Below are positions 53,598 through 62,871 of a DNA stretch of 64,000 nt, piece by piece. Each line of letters begins with the position of its first letter. Position 1 is the stretch's first letter. Where the stretch lies: positions 1 through 64,000 of the forward strand of contig NZ_CP009291.1 in assembly GCF_000767465.1 (NCBI RefSeq), read 5' to 3'. The notes under the pieces are model-generated. The model was not told the DNA's origin. It saw only the letters and a list, made by a program, of their open reading frames with translations, and did no database searches. Position numbers and translations under genes: made by a program. The stretch is from Novosphingobium pentaromativorans US6-1 (GTDB lineage: Bacteria; Pseudomonadota; Alphaproteobacteria; Sphingomonadales; Sphingomonadaceae).

Positions 53598-54623
53598 TCA
53601 CGCGCAGCAGTTCCGTTTGCGCCAGACCAGATAGCCCATGTCCTCGCCGATGGCGGGATAGACCTGGCCTGCCGACATGAAGGTGGTGGATGCGCCAATG
53701 GGCGCGCAGGCGTAGCGGCCCTTGGTCTGCGGATTGGGATTGGTGGCCTGGAAGCGGTATTGCTGCTTCCTCATCACTGGCATCAGATACTTGCCGCAGA
53801 GCCCCTTGCTGCCCATCGTGCCCCAGGCGACGAGTTCGCGGTGGAGCTTATAGGAGAAGCGGGCGAGGGCGAGCCGCGATGCCTGGACGTGCCCAATCGT
53901 CGCCGAGACATTGCCATTCAAGGGATACATGCTGCCCTGGCATCCCGCACACCAGAAGAGCTCGTCGGTCGGGAGCTTGGCCGTCGCAGCAACGCAGTCA
54001 GCCGCACAGGCCGCAAGCGCGAGCGGATTGGCGAAGAGAACCGCCTCGGGATTGATGATCGCGGTGAGCTCGCTGTCCTGCCAGAGCGGATCGATCTCGG
54101 TGATGTAGAGAATGTCGACCGAGCCCTGTTCGAGGCACAGGAAATCGGCAACGATCTCCATCCAGTAGATCAGCGGATAGGCATACCAGTGGACATGCCA
54201 CTGCGAATTGTATTGCGTCGCGCCGCCCACGGCCGAAGGACCCGCCATCGACTTGAACCCGATGTCGAAACCGGGATCGAGTTTCATCCCGCCGAGATTG
54301 ACGAAACACCAGGGCTTCATGCTGACGTCGGCAAGCCGGACCGGCTCCCAGAAGCCCATGGCGATGCCCGGCCGCAAACCGCAGAGGCAAACGGGAAGCG
54401 CCGGGTTGCTCGTATCGGGACGGCTCGACGGCCAGATCTTCAGACCGCCAACCGAAATCGGAAACAGGCACGACCAGCAGATGTCGGTGATCGGATTGAC
54501 GAACTTGCCCGTGCAGCGGCCCGGACCGGCAGATGCCTGCGCTGGCGAAGCCGCAGCAAGGCTGAGACTGAAGGCAAGGAGCGCGCAGCATACCCATGTG
54601 AGAAGACGATTTTTTCTGCTCAT
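53598..54623 (-). CDS. traU: F-type conjugation protein TraU
   Basis: A 341-residue secreted protein with a signal peptide (ending PAQASAG, about residue 32) and the TraU pattern: CTGKFVNPITDICWSCLFPISVGG, WEPVRLADVSMKPWCFVNLGG, and WCAGCQGSMYPLNG. Many paired cysteines are present. It is needed for DNA transfer more than for pilus assembly. The stop is followed by a good Shine-Dalgarno (AAAGGAAA, 53580-53573), which would serve trbC once the intron is spliced out. It overlaps traW by 4 bp. Confidence 0.92.
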   Translation of the reverse strand: MSRKNRLLTWVCCALLAFSLSLAAASPAQASAGPGRCTGKFVNPITDICWSCLFPISVGGLKIWPSSRPDTSNPALPVCLCGLRPGIAMGFWEPVRLADVSMKPWCFVNLGGMKLDPGFDIGFKSMAGPSAVGGATQYNSQWHVHWYAYPLIYWMEIVADFLCLEQGSVDILYITEIDPLWQDSELTAIINPEAVLFANPLALAACAADCVAATAKLPTDELFWCAGCQGSMYPLNGNVSATIGHVQASRLALARFSYKLHRELVAWGTMGSKGLCGKYLMPVMRKQQYRFQATNPNPQTKGRYACAPIGASTTFMSAGQVYPAIGEDMGYLVWRKRNCCA

Positions 54624-55264
54624 GACGATGCGCGCTCCTTGGGTCGAACCGGCTGCTCGGTGATGATGAGCACGCGGCCCTGCTGCTCGACGGTTGCGGG
54701 CACGGCTCGGATGCCGAAATGCTTCACGAGGCTGCCGCCCTGGTCGAAATAGAAACGGCGCTGGCGGGCCTTCATCAGTTCAAGCGGCGCGCCGCGTACG
54801 AGGATGAGTTTGGCCTTGGTGCTGGCATAGCGCCGGGTTGCCCAGGCAAGCTGCTCGGGATCATCGCCGTCGAGGAACACCAGCGGCACACGCAGCGGTA
54901 CGGTGTCGAGCGGATTGACTTGTGTTCCGGCCGCCACGATCACCCGGCCCTTGTCGTCGGCAATGTCGCGCTCGACGCTGATCGTCGGATCGAAACGCCA
55001 GCTGCGCGCCGCCGCCGCGGCATTGATCCCCGCGACCGGCTCAGGGCGGTTGACGCGCGCTATCGTTCGCCGCTTCAGCTCCTCGTTGAGCTTGGCCGTC
55101 TCGCCGGTCTTCTCGAGATGGGTGAGACGCGCATGGATTTGCTCGAGCAGGTCAGGCTCGATCACGGACCAGACCGTGCCTTGCTGGCCGTAGTCGCGGG
55201 CGCTTGCCGGCGCGGCCATCAGAAGACCGGCTACGAGGAAAGGGGCGGCGCGAAGCGGTGTCAC
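54620..55264 (-). CDS. traW: F-type conjugation protein TraW
   Basis: A 214-residue secreted protein starting at GTG 55264, within the stop of the peptidase gene (GTGA). The signal peptide is VTPLRAAPFLVAGLLMAAPASA. It has the TraW pattern (RDYGQQGTVWSVIEPDLLEQI) and the end VFLDGDDPEQLAWATRRY plus HFGIRAVPATVEQQG. Upstream frame extension is only a shadow. TraW acts with TrbC and TraU in the periplasm. Confidence 0.88.
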   Translation of the reverse strand: MTPLRAAPFLVAGLLMAAPASARDYGQQGTVWSVIEPDLLEQIHARLTHLEKTGETAKLNEELKRRTIARVNRPEPVAGINAAAAARSWRFDPTISVERDIADDKGRVIVAAGTQVNPLDTVPLRVPLVFLDGDDPEQLAWATRRYASTKAKLILVRGAPLELMKARQRRFYFDQGGSLVKHFGIRAVPATVEQQGRVLIITEQPVRPKERASS

Positions 55265-55785
55265 AGGATCGGCCTCCCGACCCCGAGAATGCGCCTGGCG
55301 CAGATCCACCCGATCGCCGCATAGCGGCTGTCGAAACCGTCCTTGTGCGCGGTGGTGACGAAATAGCAGCCTTGAGGCACCACGCCTGTCGGACCGAGCG
55401 CCAGCGGCTCGCCGAAACGGCTTGCCCGCTTGGCTACCGCAACCTTGCGGCCATTGACGAAGAAGCTGCGCTCCTTCTCGGTCACGATGTCGCCGGGCAT
55501 TCCGCTCACCTTCTTGCCGAACGGCTTGGGCTTCTTGCCGAAGTGCCTTTCGAGCAGCGGCGAGGCGGGCGGATCGAACAGGATGATCTCGCCGCGCTGT
55601 GGCAGCGCGCCGCGATCGAGCCAGATCGCCCAGTAAGGCAGGCTCGGACTGGCGTTGATCATCAGCGCGTGGTCCTTCGAGAAGGCGGCGAGCGAGGTGA
55701 GCGCAAGCGCTGCCGCGCCAAGCCCTGCCCACAGCGCGAGGCGCCGCCCGGTTGGCGAGTGGAGGACAAGATCAGCGGCGCGCAT
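55261..55785 (-). CDS. Conjugative transfer signal peptidase TraF-like (S26)
   Basis: A 174-residue S26-family peptidase. One N-terminal membrane segment (LALWAGLGAAALALTSLAAF) is followed by the catalytic Ser in INASPSLPYWAIW and a Lys in KKVSGMPGD. It ends GYDSRYAA-like (DGFDSRYAAIGWI). It resembles the RP4 TraF peptidase that matures and cyclises pilin, an enzyme F itself lacks, and is a regular part of alphaproteobacterial F-type operons. The start at 55785 gives the usual length. Confidence 0.85.
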   Translation of the reverse strand: MRAADLVLHSPTGRRLALWAGLGAAALALTSLAAFSKDHALMINASPSLPYWAIWLDRGALPQRGEIILFDPPASPLLERHFGKKPKPFGKKVSGMPGDIVTEKERSFFVNGRKVAVAKRASRFGEPLALGPTGVVPQGCYFVTTAHKDGFDSRYAAIGWICARRILGVGRPIL

Positions 55786-56179
55786 CGGGAATGGCCCCCA
55801 CGCGGCGCGCGACATCGGCGCGCACGGCTTCGGTGAGATCGGGCGTGCTGCCGGCCACCACCGCTTCGGCGACAAGGACCGTGCGGCCCTCGCGGCCCAG
55901 ATGTTCGACCGAGGCTTCGACCGCCTGGAGATAGGCCTGGACGCGCATCTTGGTTTCTTCAGGCGGTCTTCCCGCGCGCGCCTCGGCTTCGATGAAGTCG
56001 CCCATGATGCGGCTCAGCTGCACCGTCACCACTTCGCGCTTGTCGAGCGCGAGCAGCTTGTCGGTAGCCCAGACGCCCCAGAGCGCTGAGCCGACCATGC
56101 TCAAACCGAGCGCGACGGCGGTCCAGTTCACCGCACCCATGCGGCCGCGCAGGGAATGTGTTGCCAATATGTTCTTCAC
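55772..56179 (-). CDS. trbI: F-type protein TrbI
   Basis: A 135-residue inner-membrane protein of the TrbI_Ftype family: one membrane helix (WTAVALGLSMVGSALWGVWA), then a helical periplasmic domain (VVTVQLSRIMGDFIEAEARAG and following). It starts at GTG 56179 in the stop of the upstream gene (GTGA overlap); an internal ATG is the alternative. It influences pilus retraction in F. Confidence 0.8.
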   Translation of the reverse strand: MKNILATHSLRGRMGAVNWTAVALGLSMVGSALWGVWATDKLLALDKREVVTVQLSRIMGDFIEAEARAGRPPEETKMRVQAYLQAVEASVEHLGREGRTVLVAEAVVAGSTPDLTEAVRADVARRVGAIPDARR

Positions 56180-56571
56180 AGCTTTTCTCCCGAAAGCTCG
56201 CGCTCGAGATCGTTGATGAAGCGCGGCAGGCGCCAGACCACGACGAGCGTTGCGACACCGATGAGGACGAACTTGAACTCGTCGAGGAAGCCGATCTGGC
56301 GGCCTTGCTCGGCGCCGAGAAAACGGTCCGAAATATTGGCGAGATGGGCGAAGAAGACCCCGGCATCTCCGCCGGAAATCAGAAGGAAGAAGAGAAGCGG
56401 AAGTCCGAGCGCCATGAGGTAGCTCGAGGCGAGGAAGGTGCTGCCGCGAAGCACGATGTAGCAAAGGTCGGCGGCATGGGAGCGCCAGCACTTGGCCGGC
56501 AGATCGAGGCTTTCGCCGTCGGCACGGGCATCCTGGGCCCGGTCGATCGGCGTGACGAGATGGAGTGGCAT
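56176..56571 (-). CDS. Membrane protein of the tra operon, unknown function
   Basis: A 131-residue protein with two membrane helices (SSYLMALGLPLLFFLLISGGDAG and FKFVLIGVATLVVVWRLP) and a cysteine-containing N-terminus. It sits between traC and trbI, a place where sphingomonad F-type clusters often have a small membrane gene. Its stop overlaps the trbI start, and a 32-bp gap separates it from traC. No family recognised. Confidence 0.7.
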   Translation of the reverse strand: MPLHLVTPIDRAQDARADGESLDLPAKCWRSHAADLCYIVLRGSTFLASSYLMALGLPLLFFLLISGGDAGVFFAHLANISDRFLGAEQGRQIGFLDEFKFVLIGVATLVVVWRLPRFINDLERELSGEKL

Positions 56572-56603
56572 CGGTTTTGGGTGTCCTTGGATGGAGGGAG
56601 AAG

Positions 56604-59153
56604 TCAGGTTCGATTGGCAAAGGCGATCCGTTCGATCGCGTCGGCAAGCTGGTGGCCGCGCGCGATTTCGGCATCGATCGCGGCAAAGGTCTGGGGCGAG
56701 CTTGAGAACAGCGTCGCCGAATAGTCGTCGAGGACGAGCCGGCCGATGGCTTCGGTCTCCGGGCCCTTGATGAAGACTTCCGAATAATCGCTGCCCGAAC
56801 GCTTAAGGCTGCGGATCAGGGTCTCGGTGCGGTCGTCCATGTCGAGGCGCTTCGACGCCTTGAAATCGGCGATCGTCTCGGGCTTCTGCTGGAGGATCAG
56901 CATCCAGTCGCTGTTTTCCAGCGCAGCGGTCGCCCCATCGGACTTGTAATAGTCGTTGAGTGACTGCGTCGCGGTTGCCAGCGCCCCGCCATATTTGCGG
57001 CAGGTGCGGGCATAGGTTTCGACGAACTCGCCCATCGAGCCGCCCTTGAGCATCGACCACGCCTCATCGATCAGCAGCAGCTTCCTCACCGAGCGCGGGC
57101 TGCGGGTCATGGCCTGGCTGGTCATGAACATGATCGCCGAGAGAACGACGCTGCGCAGTTCCTCGCGGGTGGCAAGGTCCGACATCTCGAAGACGGTGAA
57201 ATCGGTGTCGAGATCGAGGCTCGCCTGGCCTTCGAAGAAGGCGCCATAGGTGCCGCCGGACATGTATGGCGCAAGCGCGGTGGCGAGATCGCTTGCGGCT
57301 TCATTGCCGAGCCCTGTCAGTGCTTCGCCGACGCCGGTGATCGAGGCATCGACGCCCCGTTCGCTCCAGACCATGTTGACCGCCCGATCGATCAGGCCGC
57401 GCTCGGTGTCGTTGAGCTTTGCGCTGTGCCGCGCCATCTGGCCGACAATGGCCTTAACCATGCCGAAGCAGTCGAGCCGGTAATCCTCGTCTTCGGCCGC
57501 GCGCTCGCCATCGATCATCGAGAACGGATTGAGGCAGAAGCCCGCCTTCATCGTGAACTCGACGAACCGGCCGCCTTGCAGCTTCACCGAATGCTCGAAG
57601 CTGCGCCCGTCGTCGATGACCACGACCTGAGCGCCAGCGCCGCGCAGCGCCGCGCACATTTCCTGCAGCAGCACAGACTTCCCCGAGCCGGATTTGCCGC
57701 AGATCGCGACATTGTGGTTGCCAGCATCGTTCTCGAATGGCGACCAGAAGAAGGGCTGGCCGCGCCGGCCCACGAACAGCAGGTGCGGATGGACGCTGCC
57801 GAGATACTCGCCCTGCATGGGAGCGATATTGGCCGCTGTCGTCGAGAGCACGGTCTTGAAGCGCTTGAGGCGCTCCATGTCCGCGCCAAGCCCATCGGCC
57901 AGCGTCATCGGCATGGCCGCGAGCAGCCCCTGGATCTGCAGGTATCGCTCATCGGCAAGATCCCAGCCCGCCGCCTTGTAGATCGACTTGATCGCGCGTT
58001 CGTCGCGGTCCCCGCGGCCGAGCGGGGAGTAGGTCGTCAGACCATAGAAGACCCGCACCAAACGTCGGCCTTCCTGCAGCTCGGATTGCACATGCTGCCA
58101 CTCGGCCGCCTGCTCGCCGATGCGGGGCAGGAAGCGCGCACTGCGCGTTCCGGCAAGGCTCGTCGTGCGCATGAACTTGAAGCCGGCCTTGGCCGAAGCA
58201 GCTTCCTGGTCGGGATAGACGAGGCACAGCATCGTCGCGGCAGGGCAGGGGAAGCGCAGCTTGTCGGTGAACATGTCGCCGATAAGCCGCGCGCATTCCC
58301 ACGGCGCCCAGCGCTGGGGCATGTTGCGCGAGGAAAAATGCCGCACGTCGAAGGCATCGGGGTAGACCGTGCCGATCTCGGGAACGCCGTCCTCGATCTT
58401 GCCCGTCGCACGAAACCGCTCGGTGACGAGCCGCATACGGTCTTCGTGGATGACGAGCTCGATATCGTGCCGGATCGCCTGGGCCGCGATCGCGTCGTTC
58501 GGATTATAGGGCACGGCATCGTCTTGCGGCGCGGTGGTCGGCGAGGTCAGGTCGTCGATGATCGCGATCAGTTGCTGGGGCTCGACTTCGGCAACGCCCA
58601 GATTGAGCGATTTCAGCATGGCAATAAGGCCGTCGCGGGTCTGCTTGAGATCTTCGTTGCTGACCGCCTTGGCCGCAGGCACGCCGACCGAAACGATGAC
58701 CTGATGGTGCCGGGCGTGGAAGGGCGCATCCTGCGAGCCCGATTCCCAGACAAGGCTGTAGAGCCGCCGTGCGCGGTGACGGGCAATCGCCTCGTAGACG
58801 CCGCCCTGGACATAGCGCGGCGCAAACCAGGGTGCGACGATCCGGCTGATGCGCGGGGATGCGAGATGCAGGACCTGGAGACAGGCGCCTGCCGGAAGCC
58901 CTTCGGAGAAGAATGACCCGAGGATCTCGCCAGTGCGTTCGTCCGCCCCGATCAGAGGAGTGACCGAGAGCACGAAGCCTTTGGAGCGCGCGTTGAAATA
59001 GAGCCGGCTCGTCGGATCATAGACCCGGTAGGGGAGCCAGTCCGACAGCAGATCGAGCATCAGGGCAGGCCGGTCATGTTCAGCGTGCTCGGCATCGCCC
59101 AGAAGGCCGGTGAGGAGCCTGTCAACGATCGTCTTGAGTTTCTCGGCCATCAC
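56604..59153 (-). CDS. traC: F-type T4SS ATPase TraC (VirB4 family)
   Basis: An 849-residue ATPase that drives pilus assembly. The TraC_F N-terminal domain (LMLDLLSDWLPYRVYDPTSRLYFN) is followed by Walker A CGKSGSGKSVLL (about residue 481) and Walker B LLLIDEAWSML (about 691). Length and motif order match F TraC (875 residues). It overlaps traV by ATGA at 59150-59153. Confidence 0.93.
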   Translation of the reverse strand: MMAEKLKTIVDRLLTGLLGDAEHAEHDRPALMLDLLSDWLPYRVYDPTSRLYFNARSKGFVLSVTPLIGADERTGEILGSFFSEGLPAGACLQVLHLASPRISRIVAPWFAPRYVQGGVYEAIARHRARRLYSLVWESGSQDAPFHARHHQVIVSVGVPAAKAVSNEDLKQTRDGLIAMLKSLNLGVAEVEPQQLIAIIDDLTSPTTAPQDDAVPYNPNDAIAAQAIRHDIELVIHEDRMRLVTERFRATGKIEDGVPEIGTVYPDAFDVRHFSSRNMPQRWAPWECARLIGDMFTDKLRFPCPAATMLCLVYPDQEAASAKAGFKFMRTTSLAGTRSARFLPRIGEQAAEWQHVQSELQEGRRLVRVFYGLTTYSPLGRGDRDERAIKSIYKAAGWDLADERYLQIQGLLAAMPMTLADGLGADMERLKRFKTVLSTTAANIAPMQGEYLGSVHPHLLFVGRRGQPFFWSPFENDAGNHNVAICGKSGSGKSVLLQEMCAALRGAGAQVVVIDDGRSFEHSVKLQGGRFVEFTMKAGFCLNPFSMIDGERAAEDEDYRLDCFGMVKAIVGQMARHSAKLNDTERGLIDRAVNMVWSERGVDASITGVGEALTGLGNEAASDLATALAPYMSGGTYGAFFEGQASLDLDTDFTVFEMSDLATREELRSVVLSAIMFMTSQAMTRSPRSVRKLLLIDEAWSMLKGGSMGEFVETYARTCRKYGGALATATQSLNDYYKSDGATAALENSDWMLILQQKPETIADFKASKRLDMDDRTETLIRSLKRSGSDYSEVFIKGPETEAIGRLVLDDYSATLFSSSPQTFAAIDAEIARGHQLADAIERIAFANRT

Positions 59154-59893
59154 TTGGGCTCCTTTTGTGCCTTGGCGGCGTTCTTGGCGGCTTCGATCGC
59201 CTCGATGGTCGGGAAGATCAGCGGGGCCTTGTCGGCAGAGGGCCGAGGGGTTCGATCATGCGGGGGCTGCGTCATGTCGAACCCCTCGACCGCCGGTGCG
59301 CTCGCACCGGCAACCGCCTCGCGCGCCGTGGAGGGGAGGACCAGCGGCGAGGCAGAGGGGATGTCCTCGATCGAGGACGAAGGCTGAAAGGGCTGTCCGA
59401 GATCGAACGTCTCGGCTTCGGGCCGTTCGGCCGCGGGAAGGGTGGCGGTTTCCTTCAGGAGATCGCTCTTGGCCTGTGCGGCCTTCAACTGGCGCCTGAG
59501 CTGCCGCATCAGCAGCGGGGCGGTATCCTCGCCTGCCTTGCGGCGCAGTTCTGCGGCCCAGCGCGGATTTTCGACCACCGCCCAGGCGACCGCATCGTCG
59601 TGCAGAGTCCCGGTCTCATCGATATGGGCCGGAAAGACGATCCTGAGCGTACGCTCGGATGTACGGGCCTGATCGCCGGATGCGACGGAAACAGGGGGAC
59701 GCAGACCGTCATGGACCGGTCCGCTCGCGGACAAATCCTTGGTGGCGCGGGCATCGATCACTTGGCTGGGTGCGCAGTCGCCCTTGGGGGCACGGCAGGT
59801 GAAATCGCCTTCGATATTGGTGCCGAAGGTGGCGCAGCCGCTGGTCAGCACGGCAAGGCAGGCAGAGGCGAGAATACGGTGGGAAAATCCCAT
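59150..59893 (-). CDS. traV: F-type lipoprotein TraV
   Basis: A 247-residue outer-membrane lipoprotein with a lipobox LTSGC (Cys about residue 20) and the TraV cysteines right after it (FTCRAPKGDCAPS). The rest is Pro/Ala-rich and hydrophilic. TraV links TraB and TraK into the envelope-spanning core complex. The protein is longer than F TraV (171 residues) because of the C-terminal extension. Confidence 0.88.
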   Translation of the reverse strand: MGFSHRILASACLAVLTSGCATFGTNIEGDFTCRAPKGDCAPSQVIDARATKDLSASGPVHDGLRPPVSVASGDQARTSERTLRIVFPAHIDETGTLHDDAVAWAVVENPRWAAELRRKAGEDTAPLLMRQLRRQLKAAQAKSDLLKETATLPAAERPEAETFDLGQPFQPSSSIEDIPSASPLVLPSTAREAVAGASAPAVEGFDMTQPPHDRTPRPSADKAPLIFPTIEAIEAAKNAAKAQKEPK

Positions 59894-59898
59894 GACGG

Positions 59899-60789
59899 TT
59901 ATCCTTTCTTGGCCGGAGCGAGGGCGGCCGCTTTTGCGGGCTTGAGGAATTCACGGAGCACGGAAGCCGGGCGATACCCTTCAAGGATCGCGCCGTCGGA
60001 CGGGCGTACGATCACCGGCGTTCCGTTGAAGCCATGGGCCTTGGCAAAGGCCTCGTTGGCATCGAGCCCGCTCGTGTCACACGGCTTCGGGTTGGCGAGG
60101 GCGAGACCCGAATAGGCCATATGCAGGGACACCTCAGGGCGCGGCGAGCACAGCACCCGTTCGGCATCGCGGCGGCTGTCGGCCCCGAAGATCGAAATAG
60201 GCCGCTCCTCGACGCGCGCGCCGATCGCCTTCAGTTCGGCTTCGAGCTTCTTGCAGTAGCCGCAGTGGAAATCGGAGAAGACGACGACCTTGGGGCCGTT
60301 CACTGGTCCCCAGGTGATCGCGCCGTTCGCGGGCAGGCCGGCGAGCGATACCTTCTGCGGGGTGGCGCGCGGGGCGGGCTGACTTTCTTCGTTGGCATTG
60401 CTCCGCCGTGCAGCACCAGCAGCCAGCAAGTCTGGGTTGAGTGCGAGGAGACGGGCTGCCGTCAGGTCTTGCCGCGCCTCCATGTCGTAGATGCGCCCGA
60501 TCACCAGATATTTGGCCGCGCGATCGACGTAGAACAGCGTCGATTTCGAGGCGACTTCGCACAGGCCGCCAAGGCCATCGCAGGTGATGGCGTCTATCGG
60601 CGTCTTCGGGAGGCGCAGCTTGAGCGCGGCGCGCACCTTTGCCGTGTCGGGAGCCTGAGCCGGGGAGGCGAGGCTGGCCACGCCCCAACCCGTTGCGGCT
60701 GACAGGGCGACGACGGCAGCAACGGTCGCCACCGGTCGCAGCCAGCGCCGCGGCTTGGTGGGGGTTGGATCGTTTGCGGCAGGGGTCAT
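59899..60789 (-). CDS. DsbC-like periplasmic disulfide isomerase
   Basis: A 296-residue protein with an N-terminal membrane anchor (LRPVATVAAVVALSAATGWGVASLA), a DsbC_N-like dimerisation region (LRLPKTPIDAITC to FYVDRAAKYLVIG), and a thioredoxin fold with a CGYC active site (VVFSDFHCGYCKKLEAEL). It is expected to correct disulfides in TraN, TraU and TraH. It overlaps traB by 4 bp. Confidence 0.88.
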   Translation of the reverse strand: MTPAANDPTPTKPRRWLRPVATVAAVVALSAATGWGVASLASPAQAPDTAKVRAALKLRLPKTPIDAITCDGLGGLCEVASKSTLFYVDRAAKYLVIGRIYDMEARQDLTAARLLALNPDLLAAGAARRSNANEESQPAPRATPQKVSLAGLPANGAITWGPVNGPKVVVFSDFHCGYCKKLEAELKAIGARVEERPISIFGADSRRDAERVLCSPRPEVSLHMAYSGLALANPKPCDTSGLDANEAFAKAHGFNGTPVIVRPSDGAILEGYRPASVLREFLKPAKAAALAPAKKG

Positions 60790-62120
60790 TGAGAGTTCCT
60801 CACGTAGACGCCGTCGAGGAAGACGATCTCGACATCGATGCCGGTCGGCATCTCGACGACGGGTTGGTATTGTTCGGCGCGCTCGATCAGATATTTGCTG
60901 ACCGTATCGGCGGCATCGGCAGCGCCCTGGCCGAGCCCACCGCCGAGGATGTCGCCGGCAGAGAGCTTCGAGCGGGTGCCATCGGCATTGGTCGTGACGC
61001 CGGAGAAGACGCTGTTGGCGTTCGCCGAAAAGCCGCGCCCGAACCCGCCGACAATTCCGGCGAGCAGGGCCTGACTGACAAGGCTGCCCTCGCGACTGAC
61101 GACACGGCCACGCACGCCCGATTTTCCGGCAAAGCTGATGAAGCCCTTGACCTCGCTCACCGCGACGCGCCCGCCGGGCTGGTCGCAGGTCATCCGCGCC
61201 AGCTTCACGTAAACCTTCTCGGACGAGAGATCGCCGCGCGCTGCGCCATTGACGATGCAGCCCTGAAGCCGCGTGGTCAGAACCTTGCCGTTCTGCATGA
61301 CCGATCGCGCCGGACCGGTAATGCGCAGCACCACGGGAAGCGGATCGGTCTGGCTCGCGACCCCCGCCGACGCATCGACGCCGACGATGACCTTGGCAGG
61401 AGCATAGGAATTGGGCGGGAGATAGTCCGGCGAGTCCTCGACCACCACCGGCGGCGCTTCCGGGCGAGCCGCCCGCAGTCCGCTGGTTCCTGCCTTGTCG
61501 GCGGTGAAGCTCATGAGTTTGACTTCACCGGGACCGGGAAGGCCTGTTTCGCTCGCGCCAAGCGCGGCACCCGCAGGGGCAGACTGAAGCGGTCGACCGC
61601 GCGCATCGTAGCCACCCGCCTGCGGGCCATAGGCCGGTGGCGGCAGGCTTGCGGCTGCCGGGGCGGCCTGGCTGGCGAGGCGCGACTTGAGATCCGCATT
61701 CTCAGCCGATATCGCATCGATCGCGGCTTGGCCGTCGACCCGCATGGCCTGGTTCTCGGCCTTGAGCGCGGCAAGCTGGGATTCGATTTCCTCGCGCGGG
61801 AGGCTCGCGTCCTTCATGGCCTTCTGCTCGCGGGTCACGGCATCGAGACGGTTGCCGTAAGTCGCGACGAACTCGCGCTGTGAAAGGTCGCGATTGATGA
61901 GCCCTGCGGTGTCGATAGTCTGCGCGGCGGTGGGATCATCGCTCTTCGCGCTGTCGCCGCCGCCCAGGATGAACCAGCTGCCGCCGACAAGCGCGAGTGC
62001 GCCCAGGGACCCAAGCAGAAGCTTCTGCCGCCGTGCGGTCTTCGCGTTGAGGCTGGTTACTGGCGACGGCGATGCCGGATCGGCCTGTACCGGGGATGAG
62101 ATCGAGGGAGCATCAGTCAT
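60786..62120 (-). CDS. traB: F-type core-complex protein TraB (VirB10-like)
   Basis: A 444-residue protein with one membrane helix near residue 45 (LLLGSLGALALVGGSWFIL), a coiled coil (ALKAENQAMRVDGQAAIDAI) and the VirB10-type beta-barrel domain (GCIVNGAARGDLSSEKVYVKL, FISFAGKSGVRGRVVSREG). The start at 62120 overlaps the traK stop by 8 bp. It spans inner and outer membranes in the secretion core. Confidence 0.92.
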   Translation of the reverse strand: MTDAPSISSPVQADPASPSPVTSLNAKTARRQKLLLGSLGALALVGGSWFILGGGDSAKSDDPTAAQTIDTAGLINRDLSQREFVATYGNRLDAVTREQKAMKDASLPREEIESQLAALKAENQAMRVDGQAAIDAISAENADLKSRLASQAAPAAASLPPPAYGPQAGGYDARGRPLQSAPAGAALGASETGLPGPGEVKLMSFTADKAGTSGLRAARPEAPPVVVEDSPDYLPPNSYAPAKVIVGVDASAGVASQTDPLPVVLRITGPARSVMQNGKVLTTRLQGCIVNGAARGDLSSEKVYVKLARMTCDQPGGRVAVSEVKGFISFAGKSGVRGRVVSREGSLVSQALLAGIVGGFGRGFSANANSVFSGVTTNADGTRSKLSAGDILGGGLGQGAADAADTVSKYLIERAEQYQPVVEMPTGIDVEIVFLDGVYVRNSQ

Positions 62121-62871
62121 GGCCCAACCCTCCGTTCGAACCGACAATGAAGGCGACCGTGCTTTCTCCCGATTTGAGAGTGGGCTGGGCGATGGAGATT
62201 GCGAGTGTCTGGGAGGACGCGAGATCAGCTTCGGCAAGCGTCAGCGGCTTGCGGCCACGGTTCGCCAGGCGGATGACCTTTCCGGCAAGCGCGCTGCCGC
62301 GGTAATCGGCGATGAGCTGGATTTCGAGATCGCCGACCCGTGCCGGAAGGGCGGAGGACTGCCTGACTTCGAAGCCATCGACCGTCCGGTCATTGGCCAT
62401 GGCCTGGATGAGCCGCACTGCGCTCGTCTCCAGCGGCGTTTCGCTTTCCCAGGCAGATGCCTTGTTTGTCGCGATCGCCGGGTTGGTGATGAAGACCTGC
62501 ACTGCCGGGACAGGCTCGACCTGGCAGGAAACCTTGTAGACGAAGCCCTTCTTGGTCGTGGCGAAGAAGCTGATCGACCGCGCCGCATAGGTCTCGGGCA
62601 CCGACACGTAGATGTCGCCGCGCAGCGGTTCGTTGGTGACCGCAAAATCGTTGTAGGGCGTGCCGGTCGAGATCTTCGAGACGCTGGCAAACTGGTCGTC
62701 GATAAGCGCGAAGCGCGTCAGCTCGCGGGCCGACACGGCGCATTCGATGCTTGCTCCATCTGCAGCCTGTTTGAACTGATCGGCGGCCTGAGCGCCGCTT
62801 CCTGAAAATGCGAGCATGATGCTGGCGCAAAGAGCCAGGCTCCACGCGCGCGTCTTGCGTCGGTAAGCCAT
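62113..62871 (-). CDS. traK: F-type core-complex protein TraK (VirB9-like)
   Basis: A 252-residue secretin-like periplasmic protein. Signal peptide RAWSLALCASIMLAFSGSGAQA, then the TraK pattern (GDIYVSVPETYAARSISFFATTKKGFVYKV). It forms the outer ring with TraV and TraB. The start at 62871 is chosen for the signal peptide and the 1-base overlap with traE; the longer upstream frame is a shadow. Confidence 0.9.
   Translation of the reverse strand: MAYRRKTRAWSLALCASIMLAFSGSGAQAADQFKQAADGASIECAVSARELTRFALIDDQFASVSKISTGTPYNDFAVTNEPLRGDIYVSVPETYAARSISFFATTKKGFVYKVSCQVEPVPAVQVFITNPAIATNKASAWESETPLETSAVRLIQAMANDRTVDGFEVRQSSALPARVGDLEIQLIADYRGSALAGKVIRLANRGRKPLTLAEADLASSQTLAISIAQPTLKSGESTVAFIVGSNGGLGHD

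Noticed and set aside
57426..58916. 496-codon open frame on the plus strand
   Set aside because: It is antisense to traC, whose ATPase motifs are clear; high-GC genes give such long mirror frames.
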